Below are positions 8,139 to 15,815 of a stretch of DNA of 64,000 nucleotides, piece by piece. The notes under the pieces are model-generated. The model had not been told where the DNA came from. It made no database searches and was given only the letters and a program-made list of their open reading frames with translations. Every line of letters starts with the position of its first letter. Within the stretch, counting starts at the first letter, position 1. This stretch comes from Clostridiales bacterium (GTDB taxonomy: Bacteria > Bacillota > Clostridia > Saccharofermentanales > Saccharofermentanaceae), in contig JAFZVE010000012.1 in the NCBI GenBank assembly GCA_017617995.1, positions 25,366 to 89,365 of the forward strand. The letters run 5' to 3'. A program made the position numbers and the translations under genes.

Positions 8139-9261
8139 ACGACATGTCCCCCATGTGATGGCAAGCGAATGGAAGAAGACCAGAAAGACACCGATCCAGC
8201 TGGTCATGATGCTTCTGGTGCCGCTTCTCAGTGCGCTCTTCCTCGTGTGGGCCATGAGCTACGTCAAAGAATTCACCACAAACTACGAGGCGACCGTGCT
8301 CCTGCCGGAGCGGGAACAGTGCGAGGAAATGGAGGAAGTGCTCGAAGAGGAATATCCCGACTTTTCTTTCCGCACAGGGACGAAGGACGATATCGAGAAG
8401 ATCCTTTATAGCGGGCATGCGGACTGCGTGATCGTAGTGGAAGAAGAGACCATCCGCATCGTCTATGACTCGTCCGTACTCTCGTCCTCGCAGGCTCTGA
8501 AGGATGCATCCGACTGCGCCGCAGACCTGAGTGTGCTCCTCGAGAGCCGCAAGATGTACGACGACCTCCAGACCTTCTATCCGGAAAAGGAGATTATCGA
8601 TCTCAGTACCGATTTTGAAAAACTCAATACCTATCTCGACCAGCTCGCCGGAGTGGTGGGCATGATCGTCTTTCTGATGATGGCCAGTAACGCCATGACG
8701 ATTGCCGTGCGCTCCATCACGGGAGAAAAAGAGCGCCAGACCTTCGACACGCTCGTGCTTTGTCCTGTACCGCTCCGGAGGATCCTCCTCGGAAAAACCC
8801 TGGTGCTCCTTATGGAGGTTTTCATATCCGGCGTCGTCGGGATCGGGGCGGCCATCGGCGGCATGGCCATCTGGAACCGTCGGGATTTTACTACGGTGTC
8901 CCGCATAGCGGGAAAGAACATCGCGTGGCTCCCGGCCCTGCTCCTGATTCTCCTGACGGCGACGTGTCTCATCACGGCGATCTTTATCGTCATCGGCTCG
9001 GCCTTTGCCGAAGCCAAGAAAGCATCGCTCTTCTCCTCGGCCGGCATGGTGCTGGTCTCGGTTTCCGCGATGCTTCCGACCTTTATCGAAAACGACGGGG
9101 TCAAGTATATCCCCATCGCGAATTTCACCCCGACTATCAAAGCCATCTGCAAGAACGAAGTCCGCTTCGATGCGCTCATCCCTGCACTTGGCGTGTCGGC
9201 TGTTCTGCTCGGAATATCTGTTATCCTGGCCTCGCGCCTGTGGGAAAGGAACTGTGAATGA
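8131..9261 (+). CDS. ABC-2 type transporter permease (NatB-like)
   Basis: A 376-residue permease with one N-terminal membrane segment (about residues 24-43), a large extracytoplasmic domain of about 130 residues, then five or so membrane segments. The motif EKERQTFDTLVLCPVPLRRILLGK, between the first two segments of the C-terminal bundle, is typical of ABC-2 permeases such as NatB. The frame extends upstream, but the ATG at 8131 overlaps the end of the preceding gene by eight bases and has GGAAGGA ten bases ahead; ATG 8158 is an alternative. It ends overlapping the ATPase gene by four bases, showing tight translational coupling. Confidence 0.8.
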   Translation: MRRRHVPHVMASEWKKTRKTPIQLVMMLLVPLLSALFLVWAMSYVKEFTTNYEATVLLPEREQCEEMEEVLEEEYPDFSFRTGTKDDIEKILYSGHADCVIVVEEETIRIVYDSSVLSSSQALKDASDCAADLSVLLESRKMYDDLQTFYPEKEIIDLSTDFEKLNTYLDQLAGVVGMIVFLMMASNAMTIAVRSITGEKERQTFDTLVLCPVPLRRILLGKTLVLLMEVFISGVVGIGAAIGGMAIWNRRDFTTVSRIAGKNIAWLPALLLILLTATCLITAIFIVIGSAFAEAKKASLFSSAGMVLVSVSAMLPTFIENDGVKYIPIANFTPTIKAICKNEVRFDALIPALGVSAVLLGISVILASRLWERNCE

Positions 9262-10022
9262 TTGAGATCAAGAATCTGAAGAAAACTTTTCGCAAGAACA
9301 AGGTTGAGGCGGTCAAGGACGTATCGCTCACGATCAATGACGGCGAGATCTTCGCGCTCCTCGGACCGAATGGCGCGGGCAAGACCACGACGATGCGCAT
9401 GCTCTCGACGCTCCTTGCCCCCACGGCCGGCACCATCTATTTCGATGGAAAAGAGCTCTCCATGGAAGATGTGCAGATCCGCAGACGTATCGCTTTTCTC
9501 ACCAATGAGATCCGCCTCGACGGGCAGTTCACACCGGACGAGCTCGCGGACTACTACGGCGGGCTTTACGAGATGACCCCGGAGGCGATTAAGGAGAACC
9601 GGGATAAGCTCTTCGACTATTTCGGAATCACGGAATTCCGAAGCCGCAGATATGACACGTTCTCCACAGGCATGAAGCAGAAAACTTCACTGGCGATCTG
9701 CCTGCTTCACGATCCGGACACGATCATATTCGATGAACCGACGAACGGACTGGATATCCTGACGCAGCACCTGATCGAGTCGTATCTTCTGAAACTGAAG
9801 GAAGAAGGCAAGTGTATCATCCTGTCGACGCATATCCTCGATCTGGTAAGCCGCATGGCTGACCGTGTAGGGATCATCGTGGATGGAAGAAGTGTCTTCT
9901 GCGGGACCGTCGCGGAGCTTCCGGAGAGCCAGGGTGTCACCACCGTGGAGGAAGCATTTATCAAGTTGTATAAAGAAAACCACGAGGAGAAAGCGATCCT
10001 CGACAAGAAGGAAAGAAGATGA
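9258..10022 (+). CDS. ABC transporter ATP-binding protein (NatA-like)
   Basis: A 254-residue ABC ATPase that would power the flanking permeases. It has Walker A GPNGAGKTTT, a signature sequence FSTGMKQK in place of LSGGQ, Walker B TIIFDEPTNGLD and a switch His in LSTHI. Overall it matches the NatA/CcmA group of exporters. It starts within the ATGA overlap with the upstream permease, and a second permease follows 51 bases later, giving a permease-ATPase-permease set that could form a heterodimeric exporter. Confidence 0.9.
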   Translation: MIEIKNLKKTFRKNKVEAVKDVSLTINDGEIFALLGPNGAGKTTTMRMLSTLLAPTAGTIYFDGKELSMEDVQIRRRIAFLTNEIRLDGQFTPDELADYYGGLYEMTPEAIKENRDKLFDYFGITEFRSRRYDTFSTGMKQKTSLAICLLHDPDTIIFDEPTNGLDILTQHLIESYLLKLKEEGKCIILSTHILDLVSRMADRVGIIVDGRSVFCGTVAELPESQGVTTVEEAFIKLYKENHEEKAILDKKERR

Positions 10023-10073
10023 AGAAGCACGGCACTGCGCATTGCCCGATCTTATAGAAAGGACAGACGACCG

Positions 10074-11210
10074 ATGAAGGGAATAGGTAAGATATTTCTT
10101 CACGAGATGAAGAAAATAGGGAAAGAGAAGAGCCTGCTGTTCGGGTTCCTCATCCTTCCTGTCATTACGCTGCTCTTCACGGTCGGGGTGACCCTCCTGC
10201 AGCCGAATACGACGAATACCGACGAGGCCGATGCCTACATGATGTACTTCTACGGGATGGACGTGGAAGACCTCAACGTCGGGATGATGGAAGATAAGGA
10301 GATCTGGATCGTCTCCTGCGAGGAAGAACCGGATGAATTCATCGATTCTTCGAAGTTCCACCACTGCGATGTACTGGTCGACTTTTCGGATATTTTCAAC
10401 GTGAAGATCTATTACTTCGAGAGTGATGCGGTATCCTCCTATCTCCGGATGAGTGCCGAATCTTTCGTAAGACAGTCCTATGAGTCCCTCTACAAGGACA
10501 TGCAGAAGAATGTCTCGTTCCGCGAGGTGGAGATGGAGGATCTCAAGAAGAAGGACAACAGCAACCTCATGATCGCCATGCTCCTGCCGTATATGCTGAT
10601 ACTCCCACTGACGGCGAATATCTCGAATTTTGCAGCAGATACGGTCGCGGGAGATAAGGCGAGAGGGACATTCTATCAGGTCATGCTGTCGCCGGTTCCG
10701 CCACTCAGCCTCATCATGGGCAAGATCCTCTCCGTAAGCCTGATCAGCCTTTTCAGCAGTGGCGTGTATATCGGGCTCGATGTGCTGGGAAGCCGGGTGT
10801 GCGAGGCACTGCACGTCAAGGACGCTTTTGGCTTTTCCGGCGTGACGGTCACGGTACCGCAGGTCCTCCTGATCCTGCTTTATGCGGTGCTTCTCTGTTA
10901 TCTCTTCTCGAATCTTGGTGTACTGATCTCGCTCTTTTGCAAGGATCAGAACCAGGCGCAGGTCGCGCAGATTCCGGTCACGCTCATGTGCACGCTGGCT
11001 TCGATGCTGTCGATGTTCCGGCTCGGGATCTCTCCGTCTTCGCATTATCTGATCCCGGTATACAATATCTGCCTTATCTTCCAGGATCTCCTCAATGCTC
11101 GTGCGAAGATGAACAATATGCTGCTGGTCGCGCTTTCGCTTCTGATTCTGGCGGTAGCGGTCCTGGTGGCTACGCTTCTTTCCTACAGAAACGAGCGCGT
11201 CCGGACGTAA
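10074..11210 (+). CDS. ABC-2 type transporter permease, second subunit
   Basis: A 378-residue membrane protein with one N-terminal membrane segment (about residues 22-41), an acidic extracytoplasmic domain and a C-terminal bundle of five or so segments. The ARGTFYQVMLSPVPPLSLIMGK stretch matches the conserved ABC-2 loop also seen in the first permease. The two permeases share layout but are clearly diverged, which fits a heteromeric export channel. It is the last gene of the acyl-CoA synthetase/ABC operon; about 90 bases follow before the next lipoprotein gene. The exported substrate cannot be told. Confidence 0.75.
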   Translation: MKGIGKIFLHEMKKIGKEKSLLFGFLILPVITLLFTVGVTLLQPNTTNTDEADAYMMYFYGMDVEDLNVGMMEDKEIWIVSCEEEPDEFIDSSKFHHCDVLVDFSDIFNVKIYYFESDAVSSYLRMSAESFVRQSYESLYKDMQKNVSFREVEMEDLKKKDNSNLMIAMLLPYMLILPLTANISNFAADTVAGDKARGTFYQVMLSPVPPLSLIMGKILSVSLISLFSSGVYIGLDVLGSRVCEALHVKDAFGFSGVTVTVPQVLLILLYAVLLCYLFSNLGVLISLFCKDQNQAQVAQIPVTLMCTLASMLSMFRLGISPSSHYLIPVYNICLIFQDLLNARAKMNNMLLVALSLLILAVAVLVATLLSYRNERVRT

Positions 11211-11302
11211 AGCCGGACAAAAGCAAAATGAGAAATCGGTTATTTTCCTGGCCCCATTAATGTGATTAAATATCTTTAGGTAAAAAGGAGGCGTGTGATC
11301 TA

Positions 11303-13228
11303 ATGAAAAAGTCCATCCGAAAGATTCTGCGTGTAGCGGGCACGATCGTGCTCTCACTGGCGATCGTATTGACATCCTGCCATTCTGAGGAAACGAAAAA
11401 GAAGAAAAAGACGAAGAAGACGACAAGTGACGAGACGGAGACAACGATCGATCCTACTGATGATCCTACCGATGATCCGACCGATCCTACAAGCGATCCG
11501 ACCGATCCTACGGATCCGACTACGCCGGTCGTGAAAACCTATACAGGCGCCGAGGCCGGGATCAAACTGCATGAGCTTGACGAAGAGGTCTTCAAATATG
11601 GCTTGGACGAGGATATCATCTCGATCTATTTTAATATTGAAAATCCGGAGTCGTTTGGCGTCTCGTGGCCAGATAAGGGAATCGAGCCGTGGTCTCCGGA
11701 AGATGACGGATCGGATCGTGAATTCATACAGTATGTAATGGATACACTCGATCAGATCGAGTGCGACGATCTTGAGGTGGAAGACCAGATCCTCTATAAG
11801 TCGATGCAGCGGGACTTCCAGCTGTCTCTCGACATGTACGACATGAATTACTATACCAGTTCCATCAACAGCCTGACAGGCATCAATGTCGAGTTGCCGA
11901 TCCTTCTGGCGACGTTGGTTTTCGACGATGAACAGGATGCCGAGCTTTATCTTAAGATGCTCGCGGATGTCGGGGAGTATCTCGAATCGCTTCTTCTGTA
12001 CGAGCAGATGAGGGCAGAGAAGGGTTGGTCGCTTCCCGATGAGATCCTCGAGGGCGAAGAAGGCGTGCTTCACTCCATTGAAGTCGTTTTCGAGAACCAC
12101 GAAGGAAACTACATGTACACGACTTTTGAAGAGCGTGTCAACGCGCTGGATATCGATGATGCGACGAAGCAGGATCTGATCCAAAGAAATAAGGAGATCC
12201 TGGATACCTCTTTCTTCCCGGGGTACGAGACGCTCTACGAAGGCATGAAAGAGATCGTCGGTTCGGCGAAGACGTCCGGCAAGATCTGTGAGATGGAAGG
12301 CGGTAAGGAATTCTACGAGAAGTACTTCCAGTACCGTTCCGGCACGAATCTGACGATCGCAGAGGCCAAGGCCGTGCTTGAGCAGGCGATGTACGACAGT
12401 ATCGTGGAAATTCAGACGCTCTATTCCGGAATGACGGATGAACAACTGCGGGAAGTGGATCTGGATCACGATTACACGATGGGCTCTTTCGAGCAGGATA
12501 TCGAATATTGTAAGGAGATCATCAAGACGGATTTCCCGGATATCGGAGATGTCGATTATATCGCGTACCACATTCCGGAAGAGATGAAGGATAACGCCTC
12601 GCCGGCTGCGTATGTCTGTACGCCGATCGATGATATCAACAAAAATGTTCTTCTGATCAATGACTTTTCCGATGGAGTGGGCGGTATGATCCCGACAGTC
12701 GCGCATGAATCATTCCCGGGACATCTCTTCCAGACGGTCTACCAGCTTCAGAGAATGAACAATTTCTACCAGAAGAACGGCACGACGGCGTATATGGAAG
12801 GCTGGTCGACTTACTGTGAAGATTACATCATGAAGCTCACGGATTATGACTACGAAGTCTATCATGCCAACTATCTCTATGTTGACCTGATCCTGAACTA
12901 TATTATTGCGTCCTATATCGATATCGGTGTGCACTATGACGGCTGGGGAAAAGATGAGATCACATCTTACTATGAGCAGTTCTTCGGTCAGGCGATGGCC
13001 AAAAGGATCGCAGATGCATACTATGACTTTACTCTTGAGATCCCGTTCTACTCCCTGCCGTACACCTTTGGCAACATCTACTGTAACAAGATCATCGACA
13101 GCGCCGCCGAGGAGTACGGGGATCAGTACTCGATGCGTGAGATCCATGCCGCTTACCTTGATATGGGCCCGGGCTACTTCGAGCTCCTGCAGGAATACAT
13201 GCCGATCTACGTGGAGAAACAGCACTGA
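11303..13228 (+). CDS. DUF885 family lipoprotein, probable metallopeptidase-like
   Basis: A 641-residue secreted lipoprotein. The signal peptide ends in the lipobox LTSC at about residue 25, followed by SEETKKKKKTKKTTSDETE and a linker of repeated D-P-T units (roughly residues 48-75). The body is a DUF885 domain with the signature VAHESFPGHLFQ, resembling a zinc-binding HExxxxH site, and MEGWSTYCE further on. DUF885 proteins are thought to be related to thermostable carboxypeptidase-like zinc peptidases, so degradation of peptides at the cell surface is plausible but not shown. AGGAGG precedes the ATG at good spacing. A second DUF885 lipoprotein lies 350 bases downstream. Confidence 0.8.
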   Translation: MKKSIRKILRVAGTIVLSLAIVLTSCHSEETKKKKKTKKTTSDETETTIDPTDDPTDDPTDPTSDPTDPTDPTTPVVKTYTGAEAGIKLHELDEEVFKYGLDEDIISIYFNIENPESFGVSWPDKGIEPWSPEDDGSDREFIQYVMDTLDQIECDDLEVEDQILYKSMQRDFQLSLDMYDMNYYTSSINSLTGINVELPILLATLVFDDEQDAELYLKMLADVGEYLESLLLYEQMRAEKGWSLPDEILEGEEGVLHSIEVVFENHEGNYMYTTFEERVNALDIDDATKQDLIQRNKEILDTSFFPGYETLYEGMKEIVGSAKTSGKICEMEGGKEFYEKYFQYRSGTNLTIAEAKAVLEQAMYDSIVEIQTLYSGMTDEQLREVDLDHDYTMGSFEQDIEYCKEIIKTDFPDIGDVDYIAYHIPEEMKDNASPAAYVCTPIDDINKNVLLINDFSDGVGGMIPTVAHESFPGHLFQTVYQLQRMNNFYQKNGTTAYMEGWSTYCEDYIMKLTDYDYEVYHANYLYVDLILNYIIASYIDIGVHYDGWGKDEITSYYEQFFGQAMAKRIADAYYDFTLEIPFYSLPYTFGNIYCNKIIDSAAEEYGDQYSMREIHAAYLDMGPGYFELLQEYMPIYVEKQH

Positions 13229-13261
13229 TCTGGGCGATACCGCCTGTTAATAGGGAAATCC

Positions 13262-13290
13262 TTGACAAGTTAGAGTGTGCTAACTATAAT
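13262..13290 (+). promoter_or_regulatory. Consensus promoter with a palindromic operator between -35 and -10
   Basis: TTGACA at 13262-13267 and TATAAT at 13285-13290 are both perfect and 17 bases apart. The spacer contains a dyad at 13268-13285, AGTTAG-n6-CTAACT, which would place a repressor directly across the polymerase site. TTAG...CTAA dyads are typical of DtxR/IdeR/MntR-type metal-responsive repressors, and the gene served is of an iron-uptake-associated family. The regulator itself is not in the window. Confidence 0.75.
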
Positions 13291-13327
13291 GTTGACGTGA
13301 AATGACTGAGAGAAAGGGATCCGCGAT

Positions 13328-13504
13328 ATGGGCTGGTTTTCTGACAATCTGGGAACGATCGTGATATCGATTGTACTTGTTGCGATCGTGGCGCTTGTCA
13401 TCGTGAAGATGGTCCGCGATAAGAAGAAGGGTAAATCTTCCTGTGGCTGCGGGTGCAGTAACTGCGCGATGCGCGGCAGCTGCCATTCTTCCGGGAAGAA
13501 GTAA
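13328..13504 (+). CDS. FeoB-associated Cys-rich membrane protein
   Basis: A 58-residue protein. It starts with MGWFSDNLGTIVISI, continues with a single membrane segment (about residues 9-27), then a Lys-rich stretch and the cysteine cluster SSCGCGCSNCAMRGSC. This is the layout of the FeoB-associated Cys-rich membrane protein family, small partners found next to FeoB ferrous iron transporters. Here no feoA or feoB is adjacent; the neighbours are DUF885 lipoproteins. It has its own very strong promoter with a palindromic operator, so it appears to be a single-gene, probably metal-regulated unit. The AAAGGG about ten bases ahead of the ATG is the likely ribosome-binding site. Confidence 0.8.
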   Translation: MGWFSDNLGTIVISIVLVAIVALVIVKMVRDKKKGKSSCGCGCSNCAMRGSCHSSGKK

Positions 13505-13541
13505 AACAGGGCGTAGGATGCGTGCGCCCGATGCATGTGCA

Positions 13542-13550
13542 TGATATAAT
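13542..13550 (+). promoter_or_regulatory. Extended -10 promoter for the second DUF885 gene
   Basis: TG-A-TATAAT at 13542-13550 with no clear -35. Transcription would begin near 13557, which makes the in-frame ATG at 13559 an unlikely start and supports ATG 13580. Confidence 0.55.
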
Positions 13551-13579
13551 AGGCGTAATTGTTTGAAAAGGAAAAAGAA

Positions 13580-15532
13580 ATGACAAAGATACGCCGAAAT
13601 ATCGAGGATCCGCAGGTGGACTTAAGAGGGCAGGAAACCACTGTCCGCTTTTTCGAAAGACCGGTCGCGCCGGCTCCATTCTTCTGGAGTAACACGCATA
13701 CTGCTCTCCGTAAAATGATCGCGCTTCTTGCAACAGGTGCGCTACTTCTTGCGCCTCTTTCGGGTTGCTCGAACACGATGGATCCGAATAATATTCCCAA
13801 ACCGCCGGTTGCCACAACTAACGAAGCAGGCGAGACGGAACAGGGTCTGATGAACTGGGGAAATGTGGATACCCCGGATGATGATCTGACCGAGGCGGCG
13901 CGCACACTTCGCGATTACGATATGGGTGTCTTTGCCGGAGCCTCCGACATTCTCAACGCTTTTTACTCCTTCGATGTTCCGGAGAATTACTATACTGCCT
14001 GGCCGAACCAGGGCCTGTACTTTCCGTCTGACGATGACTACACGAACGCTTCGCAGGCCTATGCGGAATTCGGAGAGATTATTGCGGCTCTGGACCGTTC
14101 AGAGCTGACGGAAGAGCAGATCCGTGTCGTGGAGTATATGTGCTACGACTTCAAGTACATGTCCGAGATGTATAAGTACCCGCTGTATGTACCGCAGCTT
14201 TATCCGATGGGCGGCAAGCAGATCGTCTATCCGCTTCTGACCTCACTTATTCCGTTCCGGTCAAAGGACGATGTCGAGAGATATCTCGTGATACTCGGAG
14301 ATTACTATACCTTCTTCGAGCAGGCTGTCAACGCGGAGAAGAAGAGGAGCGAGGCCGGAGTCGGCTGGAATGATGAGAATCTCGACCGCATCATCGAAGA
14401 TTGCACGAGTATGCAGGAGAACCGGGATACGCACTTCATGAAGACGACTTTTGAGAGCCGCCTCGAATCGGTCGATCTTTCGGATCAGGAGAAAGAAGAA
14501 TTCATCAAGAGAAATCAGGAACTTCTGGACACCGTGTATTTCCCGGCGATGGAGATGCTGATCGGCAGGCTCACGGAGCTGAAGGGAATGTGCAATGACG
14601 GTCCGTATCTGGCCGAGACAGCAGACGGAAAAGCATACTACGAAGCGCTCTTCCATCAGAAGACGGGCGTAGAGATGTCGGTGGAAGAGTGTACGGAACT
14701 CCTCGAACAGGAGATCGCGGCGCTCTACGAGGAATACCTCCCGCGATGGAAACAAAACGGCAGTTATTTCTCGTTCGGCGATCTGAGTATCGATGATGCG
14801 ATCGAGTGGTGCAAACGCTTCTCCGAACAGCATTTCCCGGAGATACGCGATAACGAAGTAACGATCTACGATGTTCCGGTCGAGTTTGCGGAATCGATGC
14901 AGCCGGCGAGCTACTATCTGTCGCCGATCGACAACTACACCAAGCATACGGTGTGGGTGAACCGCGGTATGGTTGATGCACCGAACTACGACATGTACAC
15001 GCTCGTATCTCACGAGATGTATCCGGGACACCTGTACCAGCACCAGTATCAGGCGGAACACCTGTGGAGCAAGTATCAGGTGTTCGCGACATCGGCGCCT
15101 TACGCGGAGGGCTGGGCCCAGTATGCCGAGTGGACGATGATCCACTATGCGCCGTTTGATCAGGAACAGGCTGAGAATGCGTGGAAAGCATCGCTTCTGT
15201 ACTCGTCCCTCATCCCGGCAAGGATGAGCATCGGCGTGGAGTATGAGGGCTGGACGCGTGAAGACTGCGAAACGTACCTCAATCATTTTGACCAGGACAA
15301 ACCGGAGATCCAGGAAGAATACTGGAAACGCATCACGGGAGAGCAGTGCTACGCACTTGAATATGCCTTTGGATTTATCTTCACTGAGAAGATCCTCGAC
15401 AACGCTGTTGCCGAGCTGGACGGCATCTGCACGAAGGACGAAGTCATGAAGGCCTATCTCGATCTGGGATGCGCGCCCTTTGCCGTACTGGAGGCAGACA
15501 TGGATAAGTACATCGCGCAGATGAAGGGCTGA
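13580..15532 (+). CDS. DUF885 family lipoprotein, second copy
   Basis: A 650-residue DUF885 protein related to the one at 11303-13228. A basic N-terminal stretch of about 45 residues precedes the hydrophobic segment MIALLATGALLLAPLSGC, whose Cys is a good lipobox. The catalytic-like signature is VSHEMYPGHLYQHQYQ, with YAEGWAQYAEW following. It lacks the Lys-rich and D-P-T linker of the first copy. The long region before the hydrophobic segment is unusual for a lipoprotein, so translation might start later. I chose ATG 13580 because of the promoter position and the AAAGGAAAA stretch ahead of it. It probably acts on peptides outside the membrane; the substrate is unknown. Confidence 0.8.
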   Translation: MTKIRRNIEDPQVDLRGQETTVRFFERPVAPAPFFWSNTHTALRKMIALLATGALLLAPLSGCSNTMDPNNIPKPPVATTNEAGETEQGLMNWGNVDTPDDDLTEAARTLRDYDMGVFAGASDILNAFYSFDVPENYYTAWPNQGLYFPSDDDYTNASQAYAEFGEIIAALDRSELTEEQIRVVEYMCYDFKYMSEMYKYPLYVPQLYPMGGKQIVYPLLTSLIPFRSKDDVERYLVILGDYYTFFEQAVNAEKKRSEAGVGWNDENLDRIIEDCTSMQENRDTHFMKTTFESRLESVDLSDQEKEEFIKRNQELLDTVYFPAMEMLIGRLTELKGMCNDGPYLAETADGKAYYEALFHQKTGVEMSVEECTELLEQEIAALYEEYLPRWKQNGSYFSFGDLSIDDAIEWCKRFSEQHFPEIRDNEVTIYDVPVEFAESMQPASYYLSPIDNYTKHTVWVNRGMVDAPNYDMYTLVSHEMYPGHLYQHQYQAEHLWSKYQVFATSAPYAEGWAQYAEWTMIHYAPFDQEQAENAWKASLLYSSLIPARMSIGVEYEGWTREDCETYLNHFDQDKPEIQEEYWKRITGEQCYALEYAFGFIFTEKILDNAVAELDGICTKDEVMKAYLDLGCAPFAVLEADMDKYIAQMKG

Positions 15533-15760
15533 TCCATCCGGCCGGGCGATAGATCCTCCTGAAGACGTCTTTCCGGAAGCTGTCAAAGTTCCCGTATAAC
15601 TTCGGCGTGCGTAACGAATGTGAAACAGTGCTTCCTTTGGCGGGAAAGCGAAAATGCATACATGACGGGATGCACGGAAAGTCTGCAATCACGATGTCTC
15701 GAAAATGTTATCAAATTGTATTAAAAAGTTGTCTCCTAATACTTGATTGAAAAAACATTA

Positions 15761-15769
15761 TGATATAAT
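15761..15769 (+). promoter_or_regulatory. Extended -10 promoter of the PP2C-like/LysM gene
   Basis: TG-A-TATAAT at 15761-15769, about 46 bases ahead of the ATG at 15816. A TTGATT at 15743-15748 is a possible but closely spaced -35. The short leader holds a GGGG-AAAA-CCCC hairpin (15784-15795) just before the ribosome-binding site TTGGAGG, which might tune translation. Confidence 0.5.
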
Positions 15770-15815
15770 CAAATAGAAGAAGTGGGGAAAACCCCTGATT
15801 TGGAGGCGCTATTTT

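Noticed and set aside
9687..11444. 585-codon open frame on the minus strand
   Set aside because: It lies opposite two clear ABC transporter genes; its composition (Arg, His, Asp, Ile rich) is the usual antisense shadow.
11447..11525. DNA minisatellite or mobile repeat
   Set aside because: The repeats are in frame D-P-T codon units of a lipoprotein linker, with synonymous variation, so they are protein-level low complexity.
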